Source: CAMDTE01 sp964504345
GTDB lineage: Bacteria; Bacteroidota; Bacteroidia; Flavobacteriales; Schleiferiaceae
Length of the DNA: 64,000 nt
Direction: 5' to 3'
Assembly (NCBI GenBank): GCA_964504345.1
Contig: CAZDDX010000001.1
Span: 573,297 to 637,296 of the forward strand
In this document: in pieces, positions 34,437-43,934 of the stretch
Layout of the letters: each line of letters opens with the position of its first letter
How positions within the stretch are numbered: position 1 is the first letter of the stretch
Translations under genes and position numbers: made by a program
Notes under the pieces: model-generated
Database searches by the model: none
What the model saw: only the letters and a program-made list of their open reading frames with translations
What the model was told of the DNA's origin: nothing

Positions 34437-34560
34437 GTTTTGTCTTTGGAGCGGTTACGCACGCATCGCAACCCGCATTCGCCTTGCTGGGCGCAAACAG
34501 CACGCGCACTAAGGTGTAGAGGGCCCAACCCAAACTGGAAAAAGCAAGTACGTCCTGCAT
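34429..34560 (-). CDS. FeoB-associated Cys-rich membrane peptide
   Basis: 43 residues, so below the length many ORF callers accept. It has one membrane segment (VLAFSSLGWALYTLVRVLF, about residues 4-22) then a basic and Cys-containing tail, GCDACVTAPKTKHG. This is the layout of the small FeoB-associated Cys-rich proteins: short helix followed by CxxC. It begins 9 bases after feoB and its TGA overlaps the ATG of the SDR gene by eight bases. Probable accessory to FeoB, either a metal ligand or a stabiliser; the family role is not well established. Confidence 0.75.
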   Translation of the reverse strand: MQDVLAFSSLGWALYTLVRVLFAPSKANAGCDACVTAPKTKHG

Positions 34561-34569
34561 CACCTCAAT

Positions 34570-36600
34570 TTACGCCAATATTTGATAGGCTACAAAAGAC
34601 ACCAAGTAAGCGAAGGCGGTCATGCCGGCCATTTGAATCAACGGCCATTTCCACCCTCCGGTTTCTTTTTTCACCACGGCAAAGGTGCTCAAGCACTGCA
34701 TGGCAAACGCGTAAAACAGCATCAAGGATACGCCCACCGCCAAATTGAAGAATGGTTCGCCGGTGTCTGGATTGATTTCCTGCGCCATGTGTTCCCGGAC
34801 GGTGCCCAAATCATCCGTACCGACGGCGTAAATGGTGGCCATGGTGCCCACAAACACTTCGCGCGCGGCAAAGGAGGACAGCAACGCAATGCCCACCTTC
34901 CAGTCGTAGCCCAGAGGGCGGATGGCGGGTTCCACGGCGTGCCCAATGCGGCCAATGTAGCTCTGCTCCAGCCGTTGAGCAGGATCCAATTGGTCCATTT
35001 CCGCAGAAGAAAGCGGTCCGTAGTTGGCCAAAAACCACAGCAAAATACTGATGGCCAGAATGATTTTACCGGCCTCCGCCACAAAACTCCGGGACTTTTG
35101 AAAAACCGTGTTCCACAGGTTCCGCACCAACGGCAGTCGGTACCGGGGCAGCTCCAGCAAGAACGGTGCACTGGTGCCCACCGGCACAAACCGTTTCACC
35201 AAGGACGACGCCCCCAGGGCCACTACAAATCCCAAGGCATATAAGGCAAAAAGCACCAAAGCACGCGCGTCGAACGGCCCAAACGCCACTTTGGGAATCA
35301 CCAGCGCAATCAAAACGGTGTACACCGGGAGTCGGGCCGAACAGGTCATGAACGGCGTCACCAAAACCGTCAACAACCGCTCCCGCGGATTCTCAATGTT
35401 GCGCGCCGCCATAATGGCCGGAATGGCACAGGCATTGGCGCTCACCATGGGAACCACGCTCTTGCCGCTCAAACCAAAGGGCCGCAGCACGCGATCCAGC
35501 ATGAACACCACGCGCGCCATGTACCCGCTTTCCTCCAACAAGGCTATGAAAAAGAAAAGCAGCGCAATCTGCGGCAAAAACATCAAAACCCCGGAAACAC
35601 CGGGCACAATGCCGTTGGCCAGCAGCTCCGTGAAGGCCCCCGCCGGCAAAACAGACTCCGCCCAAGCGCCCACATGGGAAAAATAAGCGTCGATGGCGTT
35701 CATGGGACCTTCGGCCCAAAAGAACACCGCCTGAAACAGCAAAAAGAGCACCGCAATGAGCGTCAAGCCGCCCCACAATGGATGGGTCAATACCCGATCA
35801 ATGCGCGCTGAACGCGTCAAATCTTTGCCCGGATCCAAGTGCAGTAACGGCTTTAGCAATCGATGCAAAGCGCTGTAGCGTTGAACGGTCTCGTCCACGC
35901 GAAGACGATCCGGTGATGCGCTGCGCTGCTGCACCCAAGCGGACGCGCCAAACTCAGGGGGTTCCGTAGCCCACAACCAGGCCTCATACTCTGTCCTGCT
36001 GCCGCTCAAGGCCATGGCCTCGTCCAACCAAGCGGCGCCCTTTTTGCGCGGCTGAAAAAATCGATCCGATACCGGAACCCCCTTCGCGCGAAGCACTGCC
36101 TCTTTCACACGGTCCAGCCCCAACCCCGTTCGCCCGTTCACGGGTACTACCTCTACCCCGCCCAAGGCGGCGCCCAAGGCCTCAAAGTCAACAGATTGTC
36201 CGCGCAAACGCATTTCGTCGTGCATGGTCACCACCAAAACGGCGGGCAAACCCAAGTCCAAAACTTGGGTGAACAAAAACAAATGCCGTTTCAGGTTGGT
36301 GCCGTCCGCAATGCCAATCACCACATCGGCCCGGTCGGACTCCGACGGGTTCACCAACGCTTGGTAGACCACCCGCTCGTCCTCCCCGTTGGGGTGCAAG
36401 CTGTATGTTCCCGGCAAATCAATGACCTCCGCCAATGCCGTAGCACTCAACTTGGCCAAACCGGAAAGCTTGTCCACGGTAATGCCCGGATAATTACTGA
36501 CTTTCTGGCTCAGACCGGTCAAGCGGTTGAACACCGAACTCTTGCCGGTATTTGGATTGCCCACTAAGGCAATGCGCAGGGCACGTTTTGCATCCGACAT
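34570..36600 (-). CDS. feoB: Ferrous iron transporter B
   Basis: 676 residues. Inner-membrane Fe(II) importer. N-terminal GTPase domain: G1 ALVGNPNTGKSSVFNRLTGL, G3 EVIDLPGTYSLHP, then a linker and the transmembrane part with Gate motifs CAIPAIMAARNIENPRERL and PFMTCSARLPVYTVLI carrying the conserved Cys. The G4 position reads VVTMHDEMRLRG in place of canonical NxxD, a variant seen in some FeoB. C-terminal helices have SSFAAREVFVGTMATIY. Three bases after feoA and followed by the small Cys-rich gene. Confidence 0.97.
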   Translation of the reverse strand: MSDAKRALRIALVGNPNTGKSSVFNRLTGLSQKVSNYPGITVDKLSGLAKLSATALAEVIDLPGTYSLHPNGEDERVVYQALVNPSESDRADVVIGIADGTNLKRHLFLFTQVLDLGLPAVLVVTMHDEMRLRGQSVDFEALGAALGGVEVVPVNGRTGLGLDRVKEAVLRAKGVPVSDRFFQPRKKGAAWLDEAMALSGSRTEYEAWLWATEPPEFGASAWVQQRSASPDRLRVDETVQRYSALHRLLKPLLHLDPGKDLTRSARIDRVLTHPLWGGLTLIAVLFLLFQAVFFWAEGPMNAIDAYFSHVGAWAESVLPAGAFTELLANGIVPGVSGVLMFLPQIALLFFFIALLEESGYMARVVFMLDRVLRPFGLSGKSVVPMVSANACAIPAIMAARNIENPRERLLTVLVTPFMTCSARLPVYTVLIALVIPKVAFGPFDARALVLFALYALGFVVALGASSLVKRFVPVGTSAPFLLELPRYRLPLVRNLWNTVFQKSRSFVAEAGKIILAISILLWFLANYGPLSSAEMDQLDPAQRLEQSYIGRIGHAVEPAIRPLGYDWKVGIALLSSFAAREVFVGTMATIYAVGTDDLGTVREHMAQEINPDTGEPFFNLAVGVSLMLFYAFAMQCLSTFAVVKKETGGWKWPLIQMAGMTAFAYLVSFVAYQILA

Positions 36601-36603
36601 GGC

Positions 36604-36843
36604 TCAGTCTTGATCGGTTTGTACCCAAATTCGTTCGGCCAAGTCCTTCCGAACAGCCAACTGCCAGCCGTCTACATCCAAACACAGCGGATCGCCCAAA
36701 GGCGCCGTGTAGTTGATGGTCACGCGCATGCCGGGTAAACAACCCATTTCCAGCAATTTGGGCGGAACATCGTCCAAGCATAAATCTTGGATGACGCCGC
36801 CTTCGCCCGAACGCAAATCCGCCAAGCGTTTCAAGCCCGCCAT
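36604..36843 (-). CDS. feoA: Ferrous iron transport protein A
   Basis: 79 residues. SH3-like FeoA domain: MAGLKRLADLRSGEGGVI, PPKLLEMGCLPGMRVTI (the conserved L-x-x-x-G-x-x-P-G) and VDGWQLAVRKDLAERIWV. A small cytoplasmic partner of FeoB. Its ATG overlaps the stop of the pyruvate dehydrogenase E2 gene (TGATG), so it is translationally coupled to pdhC, an unusual context. Its stop is 3 bases before the feoB ATG. Confidence 0.94.
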   Translation of the reverse strand: MAGLKRLADLRSGEGGVIQDLCLDDVPPKLLEMGCLPGMRVTINYTAPLGDPLCLDVDGWQLAVRKDLAERIWVQTDQD

Positions 36844-38096
36844 CAGAGGAGCATGGTTACCGGTGCCTCCAGATACTGCTTCAAAGTTTGCAAAAACGCG
36901 GCGCCCGTGGCTCCGTCCACCGCACGGTGATCGCAGCTCAGGGTGAGCTTCATGGTGTGGCCGGGAACTACCTGGCCGTTCTTCACCACGGGCACTTCCT
37001 GAATGCCGCCGACGGCCAGAATGCACGCGTCGGGTGGGTTGACAATCGCGGTAAACTCGTCGATGCCAAACATACCCAAGTTGCTTATGGTAAACGTATT
37101 ACCTTCCCAATCAGAGGGCTGTAGCTTTTTGTCTTTGGCTTTTTGAGCAAAGCTTTTCACCTCGGTACCAATCGCTTGGAGCGACTTGGCATCTGCGTGG
37201 CGCACTACAGGAACCAACAAACCGTCCTCAACGGCAACGGCCACCCCCACGTGTACGTGGTGGTACGTCCGGATAAAATCGCCCATCCAAGCACTGTTGA
37301 TGGCCGGGTGCTTCTTCAATGCCAATGCGGAGGCCTTCACTACCAAGTCGTTGAACGACACCTTGGCATCGGCAACCGCATTCAACTGCGCACGGGCAGC
37401 CATTGCGGCACTCATGTCCACGGTGATCTTTAAATAGAAATGCGGCGCAGTGAATTTGCTCTCGCTCAAACGACGCGCAATGGTCTTGCGCATTTGCGTG
37501 TTGGGCGTGTCCACGTAGCCTTCGGTACCGGCAAAAACAGGAGCCGCCACTGCAGCTGAAGAAGTTCCGGGGACAAAAGAATCCACGTCACGCTTGACAA
37601 TCCGCCCACCGTCGCCAGAACCGGCTACCGTGCGCAGGTCAATACCTTTCGCTTCCGCTAAACGCTTGGCCAAGGGAGAGGCTACCACGCGACCGGAGCT
37701 CACCACCGGAGCTGGGGCCAAGGCAACTGCTGCTGGAGCGGGTACGGAAACGGGCACTGCTGCAGGCGCAACCGCGGCAGCAGGTGCTTCAACGGGGGCA
37801 GCGGCTGGCGCTGCAGGAGCACCGCCCTGGAGCAATGCGGAAATATCTTCACCGGCGGCACCCAAGACACACAGCAACGAATCCACCGGAGCCATCTGCC
37901 CATCGCCAATTCCGATGTGCAGCAAAACGCCTTCTTGGCCTGGAAAAGCCTCAAAATCCATGGTTGCCTTGTCCGTCTCAATCTCAGCAAGCAACATGCC
38001 TTCTTTCACGGTATCGCCCACTTTCACGTGCCATTTGGCAACCACACCTTCGGTCATGGTGTCGCTCAAGCGGGGCATATTGATTACTAGGGCCAT
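36843..38096 (-). CDS. pdhC: Pyruvate dehydrogenase complex E2 (dihydrolipoamide acetyltransferase)
   Basis: 417 residues. Single lipoyl domain at the N-terminus (lipoyl Lys in EIETDKATMDFEAFP), an Ala/Pro-rich linker about residues 95-130, the peripheral-subunit-binding domain (SPLAKRLAEAKGIDLRTVAG), and the catalytic acyltransferase domain ending in LSCDHRAVDGATGAAFLQTLKQ (HRxxDG His and Asp). It transfers acetyl to CoA. pdhA is nine bases upstream; E1 beta is not adjacent and no E3 gene is in the window. Confidence 0.95.
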   Translation of the reverse strand: MALVINMPRLSDTMTEGVVAKWHVKVGDTVKEGMLLAEIETDKATMDFEAFPGQEGVLLHIGIGDGQMAPVDSLLCVLGAAGEDISALLQGGAPAAPAAAPVEAPAAAVAPAAVPVSVPAPAAVALAPAPVVSSGRVVASPLAKRLAEAKGIDLRTVAGSGDGGRIVKRDVDSFVPGTSSAAVAAPVFAGTEGYVDTPNTQMRKTIARRLSESKFTAPHFYLKITVDMSAAMAARAQLNAVADAKVSFNDLVVKASALALKKHPAINSAWMGDFIRTYHHVHVGVAVAVEDGLLVPVVRHADAKSLQAIGTEVKSFAQKAKDKKLQPSDWEGNTFTISNLGMFGIDEFTAIVNPPDACILAVGGIQEVPVVKNGQVVPGHTMKLTLSCDHRAVDGATGAAFLQTLKQYLEAPVTMLL

Positions 38097-38104
38097 GGGG
38101 AAAC

Positions 38105-39100
38105 TTATTCTTTAATGAAGGGATAATTCTCTTGAACGTAAATGTCTTGCCACAATTCGTGGGCTTCTGGGAACGGTGAGTTTTCACCAAACGCAACGCA
38201 TTCCTGAACTAAAGCCTTGACGCGGGCATCGATTTCCTCAAAATCAGACTCCTTAGCCCACTTCTTGGATTCCAATACCGAGCGCGCAATCAAAATGGGA
38301 TCTTGCTTCTGGAATTCCGCCACCTCATCCTTGGTGCGGTAGTGTTGCGCATCGGACATGGAATGTCCCTTGTACCGGTAGGTGCGGATTTCCAAAAAAG
38401 TTGGACCACCGCCGGAACGGGCGCGTTCCATGGCTTCGTGCATGGCGTCGTACACCTTAGCCGGATCCATTCCGTCCACGGGCATGCACGGCATTTCGTA
38501 GCCCAAGCCCAACTTCCAAATTTCTTCGTGGTTGGCCGTGCGCTTTAGGGAAGTACCCATGGCATAACCGTTGTTCTCCACAATGAATACTACTGGTAAG
38601 TTCCAAAGCATGGCCAGGTTGAACGTCTCGTGCAACGAGCCCTGACGCACGGCTCCGTCGCCCATGTAGGTCAGCGTCACATTGTTCCGTCCCTCGTACT
38701 TGTCGGCAAAAGCCAATCCAGCGCCCAAAGGAATCTGGCCGCCTACAATGCCGTGACCGCCGTAAAAATGATGCTCCTTGCTGAACATGTGCATGGATCC
38801 ACCTTTACCCCGGGAAGTTCCAGTTACCTTACCCATCAACTCCGCCATGATTTTGCGCGGATCTACCCCCAAACCAATGGGCTGTACGTGGTTTCTGTAG
38901 GCCGTGATCATTTTGTCTCCCGGTTCCATGGCCAGTAAAGCGCCCGCCAAAACAGCTTCTTGACCGTTGTACAGGTGCAGAAAGCCGCGAATTTTTTGCT
39001 GGATGTACAAAGCGGAAGTCATGTCTTCGAACTTGCGCCAGAACAGCATGTCTTCGTACCACTTGAGGTAAACCTCTTTGGTCAGTTTTTTCTTGGCCAT
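38105..39100 (-). CDS. pdhA: Pyruvate dehydrogenase E1 component subunit alpha
   Basis: 331 residues. Thiamine-diphosphate enzyme that decarboxylates pyruvate. The TPP motif GDGAVRQGSLHETFNLAMLW followed by VFIVENNGYAMGT is intact; GKGGSMHMFSKEHHFYGGHG and RYKGHSMSDAQHYR (phosphorylation-loop region) are typical E1-alpha. ATG at 39100 gives MAKKKLTKEVYLKWYEDM, the usual start; an upstream in-frame ATG (39124) is disfavoured. A TATTTTTG -7 box lies 21 bases before it. Confidence 0.96.
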   Translation of the reverse strand: MAKKKLTKEVYLKWYEDMLFWRKFEDMTSALYIQQKIRGFLHLYNGQEAVLAGALLAMEPGDKMITAYRNHVQPIGLGVDPRKIMAELMGKVTGTSRGKGGSMHMFSKEHHFYGGHGIVGGQIPLGAGLAFADKYEGRNNVTLTYMGDGAVRQGSLHETFNLAMLWNLPVVFIVENNGYAMGTSLKRTANHEEIWKLGLGYEMPCMPVDGMDPAKVYDAMHEAMERARSGGGPTFLEIRTYRYKGHSMSDAQHYRTKDEVAEFQKQDPILIARSVLESKKWAKESDFEEIDARVKALVQECVAFGENSPFPEAHELWQDIYVQENYPFIKE

Positions 39101-39121
39101 GGGGACTTTTTTAAGGGCGTG

Positions 39122-39129
39122 CAAAAATA
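39122..39129 (-). promoter_or_regulatory. -7 promoter element for the pdhA-feoB operon
   Basis: TATTTTTG on the minus strand, an exact TAnnTTTG match, 21 bases before the pdhA ATG. Confidence 0.5.
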
Positions 39130-39137
39130 CGCCGAAA

Positions 39138-40340
39138 TCACTTCAAGAGTTGGTTCAGATCCAAAAGTGCACTAAACCGGAGCGTATTCTGCAACGGAGA
39201 GCGAACCGTTTGGTCTGCGGGGAACAAGTAAGCAAAATCAAGTTGGATCAACGAGTACTTGATGCCAAAGCCCATGGTGAAGTAGCGGCGGTTGCCTTTG
39301 GTGGCGTCTTCGTGCTGGTACCCCCCGCGAACGGCAAACTTTTCGTCGTACCAGTATTCGCCGCCCACGTTGAACATGAACTCGCGCAGCAATTCCGCCG
39401 TCCCGTCTGGTTTGGCCGACGGATCAAACGATTGAATTATTCCTTGCATCACACTGACTTGGTCGTCCTTTCCGGCAATGATCTCGGAACGATCACCGTC
39501 CTCATCAATGTCTTGCAGATCCCGAACCGGGCGCGTAGGCACCAACAACTTATTCACGTCCGTCAACAAAGTGAAGCGGTTGTACTTGTCCAACGTCCAG
39601 TTAAACCCGGCTCCAGCGCGCAAATTGGTTGGGATGAAATCCGAAGAACCGCTCTCGGTGTACTTCACCTTAGCGCCCAAATTGCTCAACGTAACACCGC
39701 CCGTCCACTGACCTTTTTGACCATCCTCCATGTTGAACGTGTTGCCTTGGTAGAAAAAACTCACGTCGGAGGCTACCGTAGTGGCTGCTTTCGTTTGCAA
39801 GCCACCTACAACCTGGCCCTGGGTCAAGTCGGACAATGCGCCGCGCAGCGAAATTCCAGCAGACCAATTTTTATTCAATTGCAAGGCATAGGCCATGTCA
39901 ACAGCTACTTCGTAGGGTCGAAAAGTGCCTTGCTCGTTGCCGTTCTCGTCGCGAAAGGTGATGTCCCCTAAGGAAAAATAGCGGAGACCCACGCCCAGGC
40001 CGCCGCGCTTGCCCACCCCAAAAACGGCGTTGGCAAACATCAATTCAACGTCCGGAACCAAGGCGCGCAACCACGGGGTGTAGGCCACGCCGCCCATGGC
40101 ATTGCCTTGACCTACCCAGGCCAATTTGGCGGGATTCCAGTACAAGGCATTGGCGTCTACAGAGGCGGCTACACCAGCATTGGCCATTCCACCCATCCGT
40201 GCGTCCGGGCCAATGTTCAACATCGGCATGGCCGACGTTACCACGTTCAACTTGGAGGCGTACGGATTTTGAGCGCGTGCCGCCGGGGCCACAACACAGA
40301 GGATTCCCAGCGCGAATGCGCTGCGCAAAGCGTTTTTCAT
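39138..40340 (-). CDS. porV: Type IX secretion system outer-membrane protein PorV (LptO)
   Basis: 400 residues. Signal peptide MKNALRSAFALGILCVVAPAARA; mature N-terminus QNPYASKLNVVTSAMPMLNIGPDARMGGMANAGVAA is the PorV hallmark (NIGPDARxGGxGxA). A 14-stranded FadL-like barrel that shuttles T9SS substrates to the attachment complex and works with PorU. Length is normal. It lies 64 bases after porU on the same strand, but has its own -7 box, so it may be transcribed both ways. Confidence 0.95.
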   Translation of the reverse strand: MKNALRSAFALGILCVVAPAARAQNPYASKLNVVTSAMPMLNIGPDARMGGMANAGVAASVDANALYWNPAKLAWVGQGNAMGGVAYTPWLRALVPDVELMFANAVFGVGKRGGLGVGLRYFSLGDITFRDENGNEQGTFRPYEVAVDMAYALQLNKNWSAGISLRGALSDLTQGQVVGGLQTKAATTVASDVSFFYQGNTFNMEDGQKGQWTGGVTLSNLGAKVKYTESGSSDFIPTNLRAGAGFNWTLDKYNRFTLLTDVNKLLVPTRPVRDLQDIDEDGDRSEIIAGKDDQVSVMQGIIQSFDPSAKPDGTAELLREFMFNVGGEYWYDEKFAVRGGYQHEDATKGNRRYFTMGFGIKYSLIQLDFAYLFPADQTVRSPLQNTLRFSALLDLNQLLK

Positions 40341-40346
40341 AGGGGA

Positions 40347-40354
40347 CAAAGATA
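40347..40354 (-). promoter_or_regulatory. -7 promoter element for porV
   Basis: TATCTTTG on the minus strand, an exact TAnnTTTG match, ends six bases before the porV ATG. Confidence 0.55.
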
Positions 40355-40404
40355 CAGGATTCATGGGGCAAATAGGATGCTTTAGAGTGGTTTTGCGGGA
40401 GAGT

Positions 40405-43400
40405 TTAGTTCGAAATCAGAACCAACCGCTCCCCTACAACGTCGCGCTGGCCGGTTTGCGTATTCTTCACCCGCAAACGAACCCAATACCAACCGGGAAC
40501 CAAGGGTCCTCCGGAATCGGCATTTAGGTCCCAGTCCACGAGTTCGGTCCGGTTACCACTGGGCGTTCCCACCCAGTCGTAGGTTCGCACCACGCGTCCG
40601 TCCGCTGCATGCAAACTGGCGCCAACTTCCAGCGGCTGACCGTCTTGGTTGTGCGAAAAAGCCACCGTCAAAGGCCCTGAAGCCAACGGATTCGGATACA
40701 AGAATAACTCGTCCAGCTGCAACAACTGGCCCCGCACCACCACAAAATCTACCGAACCCACCGCCGGGTTGTTGTATGCATCCCAGGCCCGAACCGAAAA
40801 CGTATGCGGACCTTCCGGCAAATCAAAAAACGGCAAGCGAACGGTGCCGCGGTCGAAGCGGTCCAAGTCGGACTCGTAAGACCCGTTCAGCACAACCGCT
40901 TCATTCCATGCCCCGTCCAGGGCGCCCAAAACGTCGTGGCCAATGCCGTTGCCCACCGCATTGATGCCGCTGGGATCGTACAAGCGCGCCAAACCCACTG
41001 GGTCTGTACCCGTGTAGCCTCCCGGCTGAAACAACGTGTCGTTGAGGTAGGCAGAAACCGTCGGGCCGGAAGTGTCCACCGGGGCATTCGCTCGCAAGCC
41101 GCCAATCCGAACGTCCGTGCGGGAACCAATGCCGTCGGACGTATCGTTGAACACGTAGGCGGTCAACTTGCCCGGCCCCACGTTCAAAGCGATGTCCAAC
41201 GGTACTTTAAATTTGATTTTGAACCGACCGTCCTCCACACGAACGCGTCCGCGGTACACGGCATTCTCTTGGAGTAAAAAAGGTACAGCAACTCCCTGGT
41301 CGTCGTTGACCAAAGTGGAACGCTGTACCTTTTTGTCCAGCAACTCCACATAGGCCACCCCGCGGTAGTTGGGCAAAAATTGTCCCAGGTCGTCCACCAC
41401 ATATCCAGTAGCTTCCACATCGGAGAGGGCCTTCAGTGTGTCCGACGGCGACACCCCGGCAGCCAATGCCTCACCGTTCACCGAATCCCATACGGCCCCA
41501 AACCGCGGTACATTCAACCGCAATCCGGGGTCTCCCAACAGCGTGAAGCGCATTTTATCGCCGCTGCGCACCCCATTCTTTGCGCCGCGTACGATTTGCC
41601 CCAGCGTGCGGTAGCGATTGTCTTCGCGCTTGAACAACTCAGCAAAAATGGAGTCGTTCATCACCGCTCCCTCAAAGGCGCCTACCACCCGCGTAGTAGA
41701 CAATAGGGCAATGGCCCCTCCCTTGGGATTCAGCAACAACTCCTCCCCCGCGCTCGTACGCATCGGATCGTCCAACCGAGAAAATTCACACGTAATGGTC
41801 ACCACCAGCGGAAGTTTGTGACCGTTCTTGAACTCCTTCACGTCCCCTAATTGGAGTAAATTCTCCGAACACCAGCCTACCTCTCCGCCGTGTCCTAAAT
41901 AACTCGTCACCAGATTGCCTTGCTCAATGGAGCGCAGCAGCTGTTCCCGAGCTGCGGGATAGGATTGACTACCGGAGGAACTCTGCTGCAAAAAAGCGTC
42001 GGTGTAAATTTTATTGATCGTAAAAAAGGGCAAGTCCGCTTCCACCCGATTCGCCAAAACCTCTTGCGCAGCAGAGAAGGTAGACTCCCAGCTCGCATCG
42101 GCATCGTCCGCCACAAACAACAACCGCTTGCGCCAGGGCCCGTAAGCCGTCGTATCCGTAGCGTAGCCAATGATTTTATCCACTAAGGCCTCCGCCTCCG
42201 CCTCCGTAGTCACTGGCAATCGCCCAATTCCCACGTCCAATCCTTGGGAAGTGAAATTCGCGCCTTCGTTGGCGTCCAAATAACCGATGAAGTCATCCAA
42301 ACAGTAAGAGGAGTACAGAGAAAAACTGGCCGGACTCTGGTAGATCGGTACGAAATTTTGCTTGCTCGACAGTCTATTCTTGTAGTCGTACGATGCATCT
42401 CCAAACAAAACGACGTACTTAGGCCGGTCCTCTGGTGTTGCCGCAGAATCGCGCAAATGCTTGATAAAGTCCCGAATCGCAACTAAATCTTGCGCTCCGC
42501 TGCTGAACTCGTTGTAAATCTCTTGAACCTCCACAACAGCCGTTCGGTAGCGGCTGTACTCCCTGTGAAACGCGGCCAATCGATCCGCCGATTCCCGAAA
42601 ATCTGGGTGGGTTACCACCAAGTAATCCACCCCACGAAGTCCGCGAATGTTTTGATTCACAACCCGACCGCGCAGCAATGGAGCCTGAGCTTGATCGGGC
42701 GAAAAAACAACGTGCGTCCGAGTTGAATCCTCACGAACTACAAACTGTAAAACGGAACCCACACGCACAAATGGACGCTCCACATAACGCCCTCCGCGGT
42801 GACCAACTTCCCAAACCACTGCACCTGCCGCGGCCTGCTCTACGGAATAGCGCACCACTTTTCCAGAATCGGAAGAAGACCGAACCCAAACCGGTTTTTG
42901 GTACTGAACCAACGGAACATCTGCCTCCACGCGAACCCAGTCCAAATGAGCAACTGCACCGTTGACGCCCGCCCGGTCCAATGCAACCGTATACGAGGGA
43001 ACCCCGGCAACGCCCGGTTGGTGCATACCTCCCAAAGTAACGGCAGCTGCTACATCAGCCCCCGCCACGGCAGAGATCGGATTCCCTTGAGCCGACGCCA
43101 ACTCCTGGCCGTTGCTTTGAAAGACAATTCGAGGACCAAACTGGGTCGTTCGCACGGCGGCACGCACTTGGAAAAAGAGTTTGCTTTGCGCATCCAAAGG
43201 CGGTAAATCAAGCGCAACCGGGTGCACCAACGAATAATCAAACAACTCACCAAACCATTGACGCCCTGAACCCACTAAATTTCGCTGTTCGCGCTCGTGG
43301 AAGGCAACCGCCACGGCTCGACTCCGCTCACGATCCACGGCACCCGAGACGGCATTTGCTGTACCCATACGAGTCCCTCCTTGCGTGGTGGTTACAAAAG

Positions 43401-43824
43401 CATACGCCGTGTCCGAGTAAATATGCTGCACGTGTTCGTACCGACCACTGGCGGCATTAAAATTCCACCCATGCGGCGACTGTCCGTAGAAATAAAGAAC
43501 ATCTGTGGGTCCAAACTGACCGTCTCCTCCATCGTCCACCCGAATGGGCAAGGACTTCAAACCGTTCGGACGTGCGGCATTGTTGCGCTCCGGCAACAAA
43601 CCCGTTGGATTGTGGTACACCCCCAACTGAGACGTAGGCCAAGGCCCAGGCCCCATTCCAAGCGAGGTTAAATCACTGCCCTTCAAGGCGTATACACCGT
43701 CAGTCATCCAGGCAACACGCGCCCAATCGCCTTGTTTCAAGGGATTGTGCTGTGCGCTCAAGGTGCCCACCGATAAAATTCCCACAACGGCGAGCAGACG
43801 AAAATAAAGGAGTATGCGTTTCAT
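40405..43824 (-). CDS. porU: Type IX secretion system sortase PorU
   Basis: 1139 residues. Cell-surface cysteine peptidase of the C25 (gingipain) family that removes the C-terminal sorting signal of T9SS substrates. Signal peptide MKRILLYFRLLAVVGILSVGTLSAQ. The catalytic His is in TSYLGHGGEVGWCSENLLQ and the Cys in LPLVVTITCEFSRLDDP, about residues 655-690. The C-terminal region has LDELFLYPNPLASGPLTVAF and ends in the FlgD-like/CTD fold that anchors PorU itself. Length is normal. Followed by porV. Confidence 0.95.
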   Translation of the reverse strand: MKRILLYFRLLAVVGILSVGTLSAQHNPLKQGDWARVAWMTDGVYALKGSDLTSLGMGPGPWPTSQLGVYHNPTGLLPERNNAARPNGLKSLPIRVDDGGDGQFGPTDVLYFYGQSPHGWNFNAASGRYEHVQHIYSDTAYAFVTTTQGGTRMGTANAVSGAVDRERSRAVAVAFHEREQRNLVGSGRQWFGELFDYSLVHPVALDLPPLDAQSKLFFQVRAAVRTTQFGPRIVFQSNGQELASAQGNPISAVAGADVAAAVTLGGMHQPGVAGVPSYTVALDRAGVNGAVAHLDWVRVEADVPLVQYQKPVWVRSSSDSGKVVRYSVEQAAAGAVVWEVGHRGGRYVERPFVRVGSVLQFVVREDSTRTHVVFSPDQAQAPLLRGRVVNQNIRGLRGVDYLVVTHPDFRESADRLAAFHREYSRYRTAVVEVQEIYNEFSSGAQDLVAIRDFIKHLRDSAATPEDRPKYVVLFGDASYDYKNRLSSKQNFVPIYQSPASFSLYSSYCLDDFIGYLDANEGANFTSQGLDVGIGRLPVTTEAEAEALVDKIIGYATDTTAYGPWRKRLLFVADDADASWESTFSAAQEVLANRVEADLPFFTINKIYTDAFLQQSSSGSQSYPAAREQLLRSIEQGNLVTSYLGHGGEVGWCSENLLQLGDVKEFKNGHKLPLVVTITCEFSRLDDPMRTSAGEELLLNPKGGAIALLSTTRVVGAFEGAVMNDSIFAELFKREDNRYRTLGQIVRGAKNGVRSGDKMRFTLLGDPGLRLNVPRFGAVWDSVNGEALAAGVSPSDTLKALSDVEATGYVVDDLGQFLPNYRGVAYVELLDKKVQRSTLVNDDQGVAVPFLLQENAVYRGRVRVEDGRFKIKFKVPLDIALNVGPGKLTAYVFNDTSDGIGSRTDVRIGGLRANAPVDTSGPTVSAYLNDTLFQPGGYTGTDPVGLARLYDPSGINAVGNGIGHDVLGALDGAWNEAVVLNGSYESDLDRFDRGTVRLPFFDLPEGPHTFSVRAWDAYNNPAVGSVDFVVVRGQLLQLDELFLYPNPLASGPLTVAFSHNQDGQPLEVGASLHAADGRVVRTYDWVGTPSGNRTELVDWDLNADSGGPLVPGWYWVRLRVKNTQTGQRDVVGERLVLISN

Positions 43825-43934
43825 AGTCTAACGGAGTAACGCGAAAATCGAAAAAATGGTGCGCCAAAATTCCACCTTTTTTACGAGAAATGCGGAAATG
43901 TCGTATTATTGTGCTTCCTAAAAAAGCGTGCAGA

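Noticed and set aside
34437..34569. Whether the gap between the SDR and feoB is empty
   Set aside because: Rejected as empty; it holds the 43-residue Cys-rich reading frame listed above.
37690..37850. Low-complexity Ala/Pro coding stretch as a possible repeat element
   Set aside because: It is the flexible linker between the lipoyl and subunit-binding domains of the E2 protein, expected for this enzyme.
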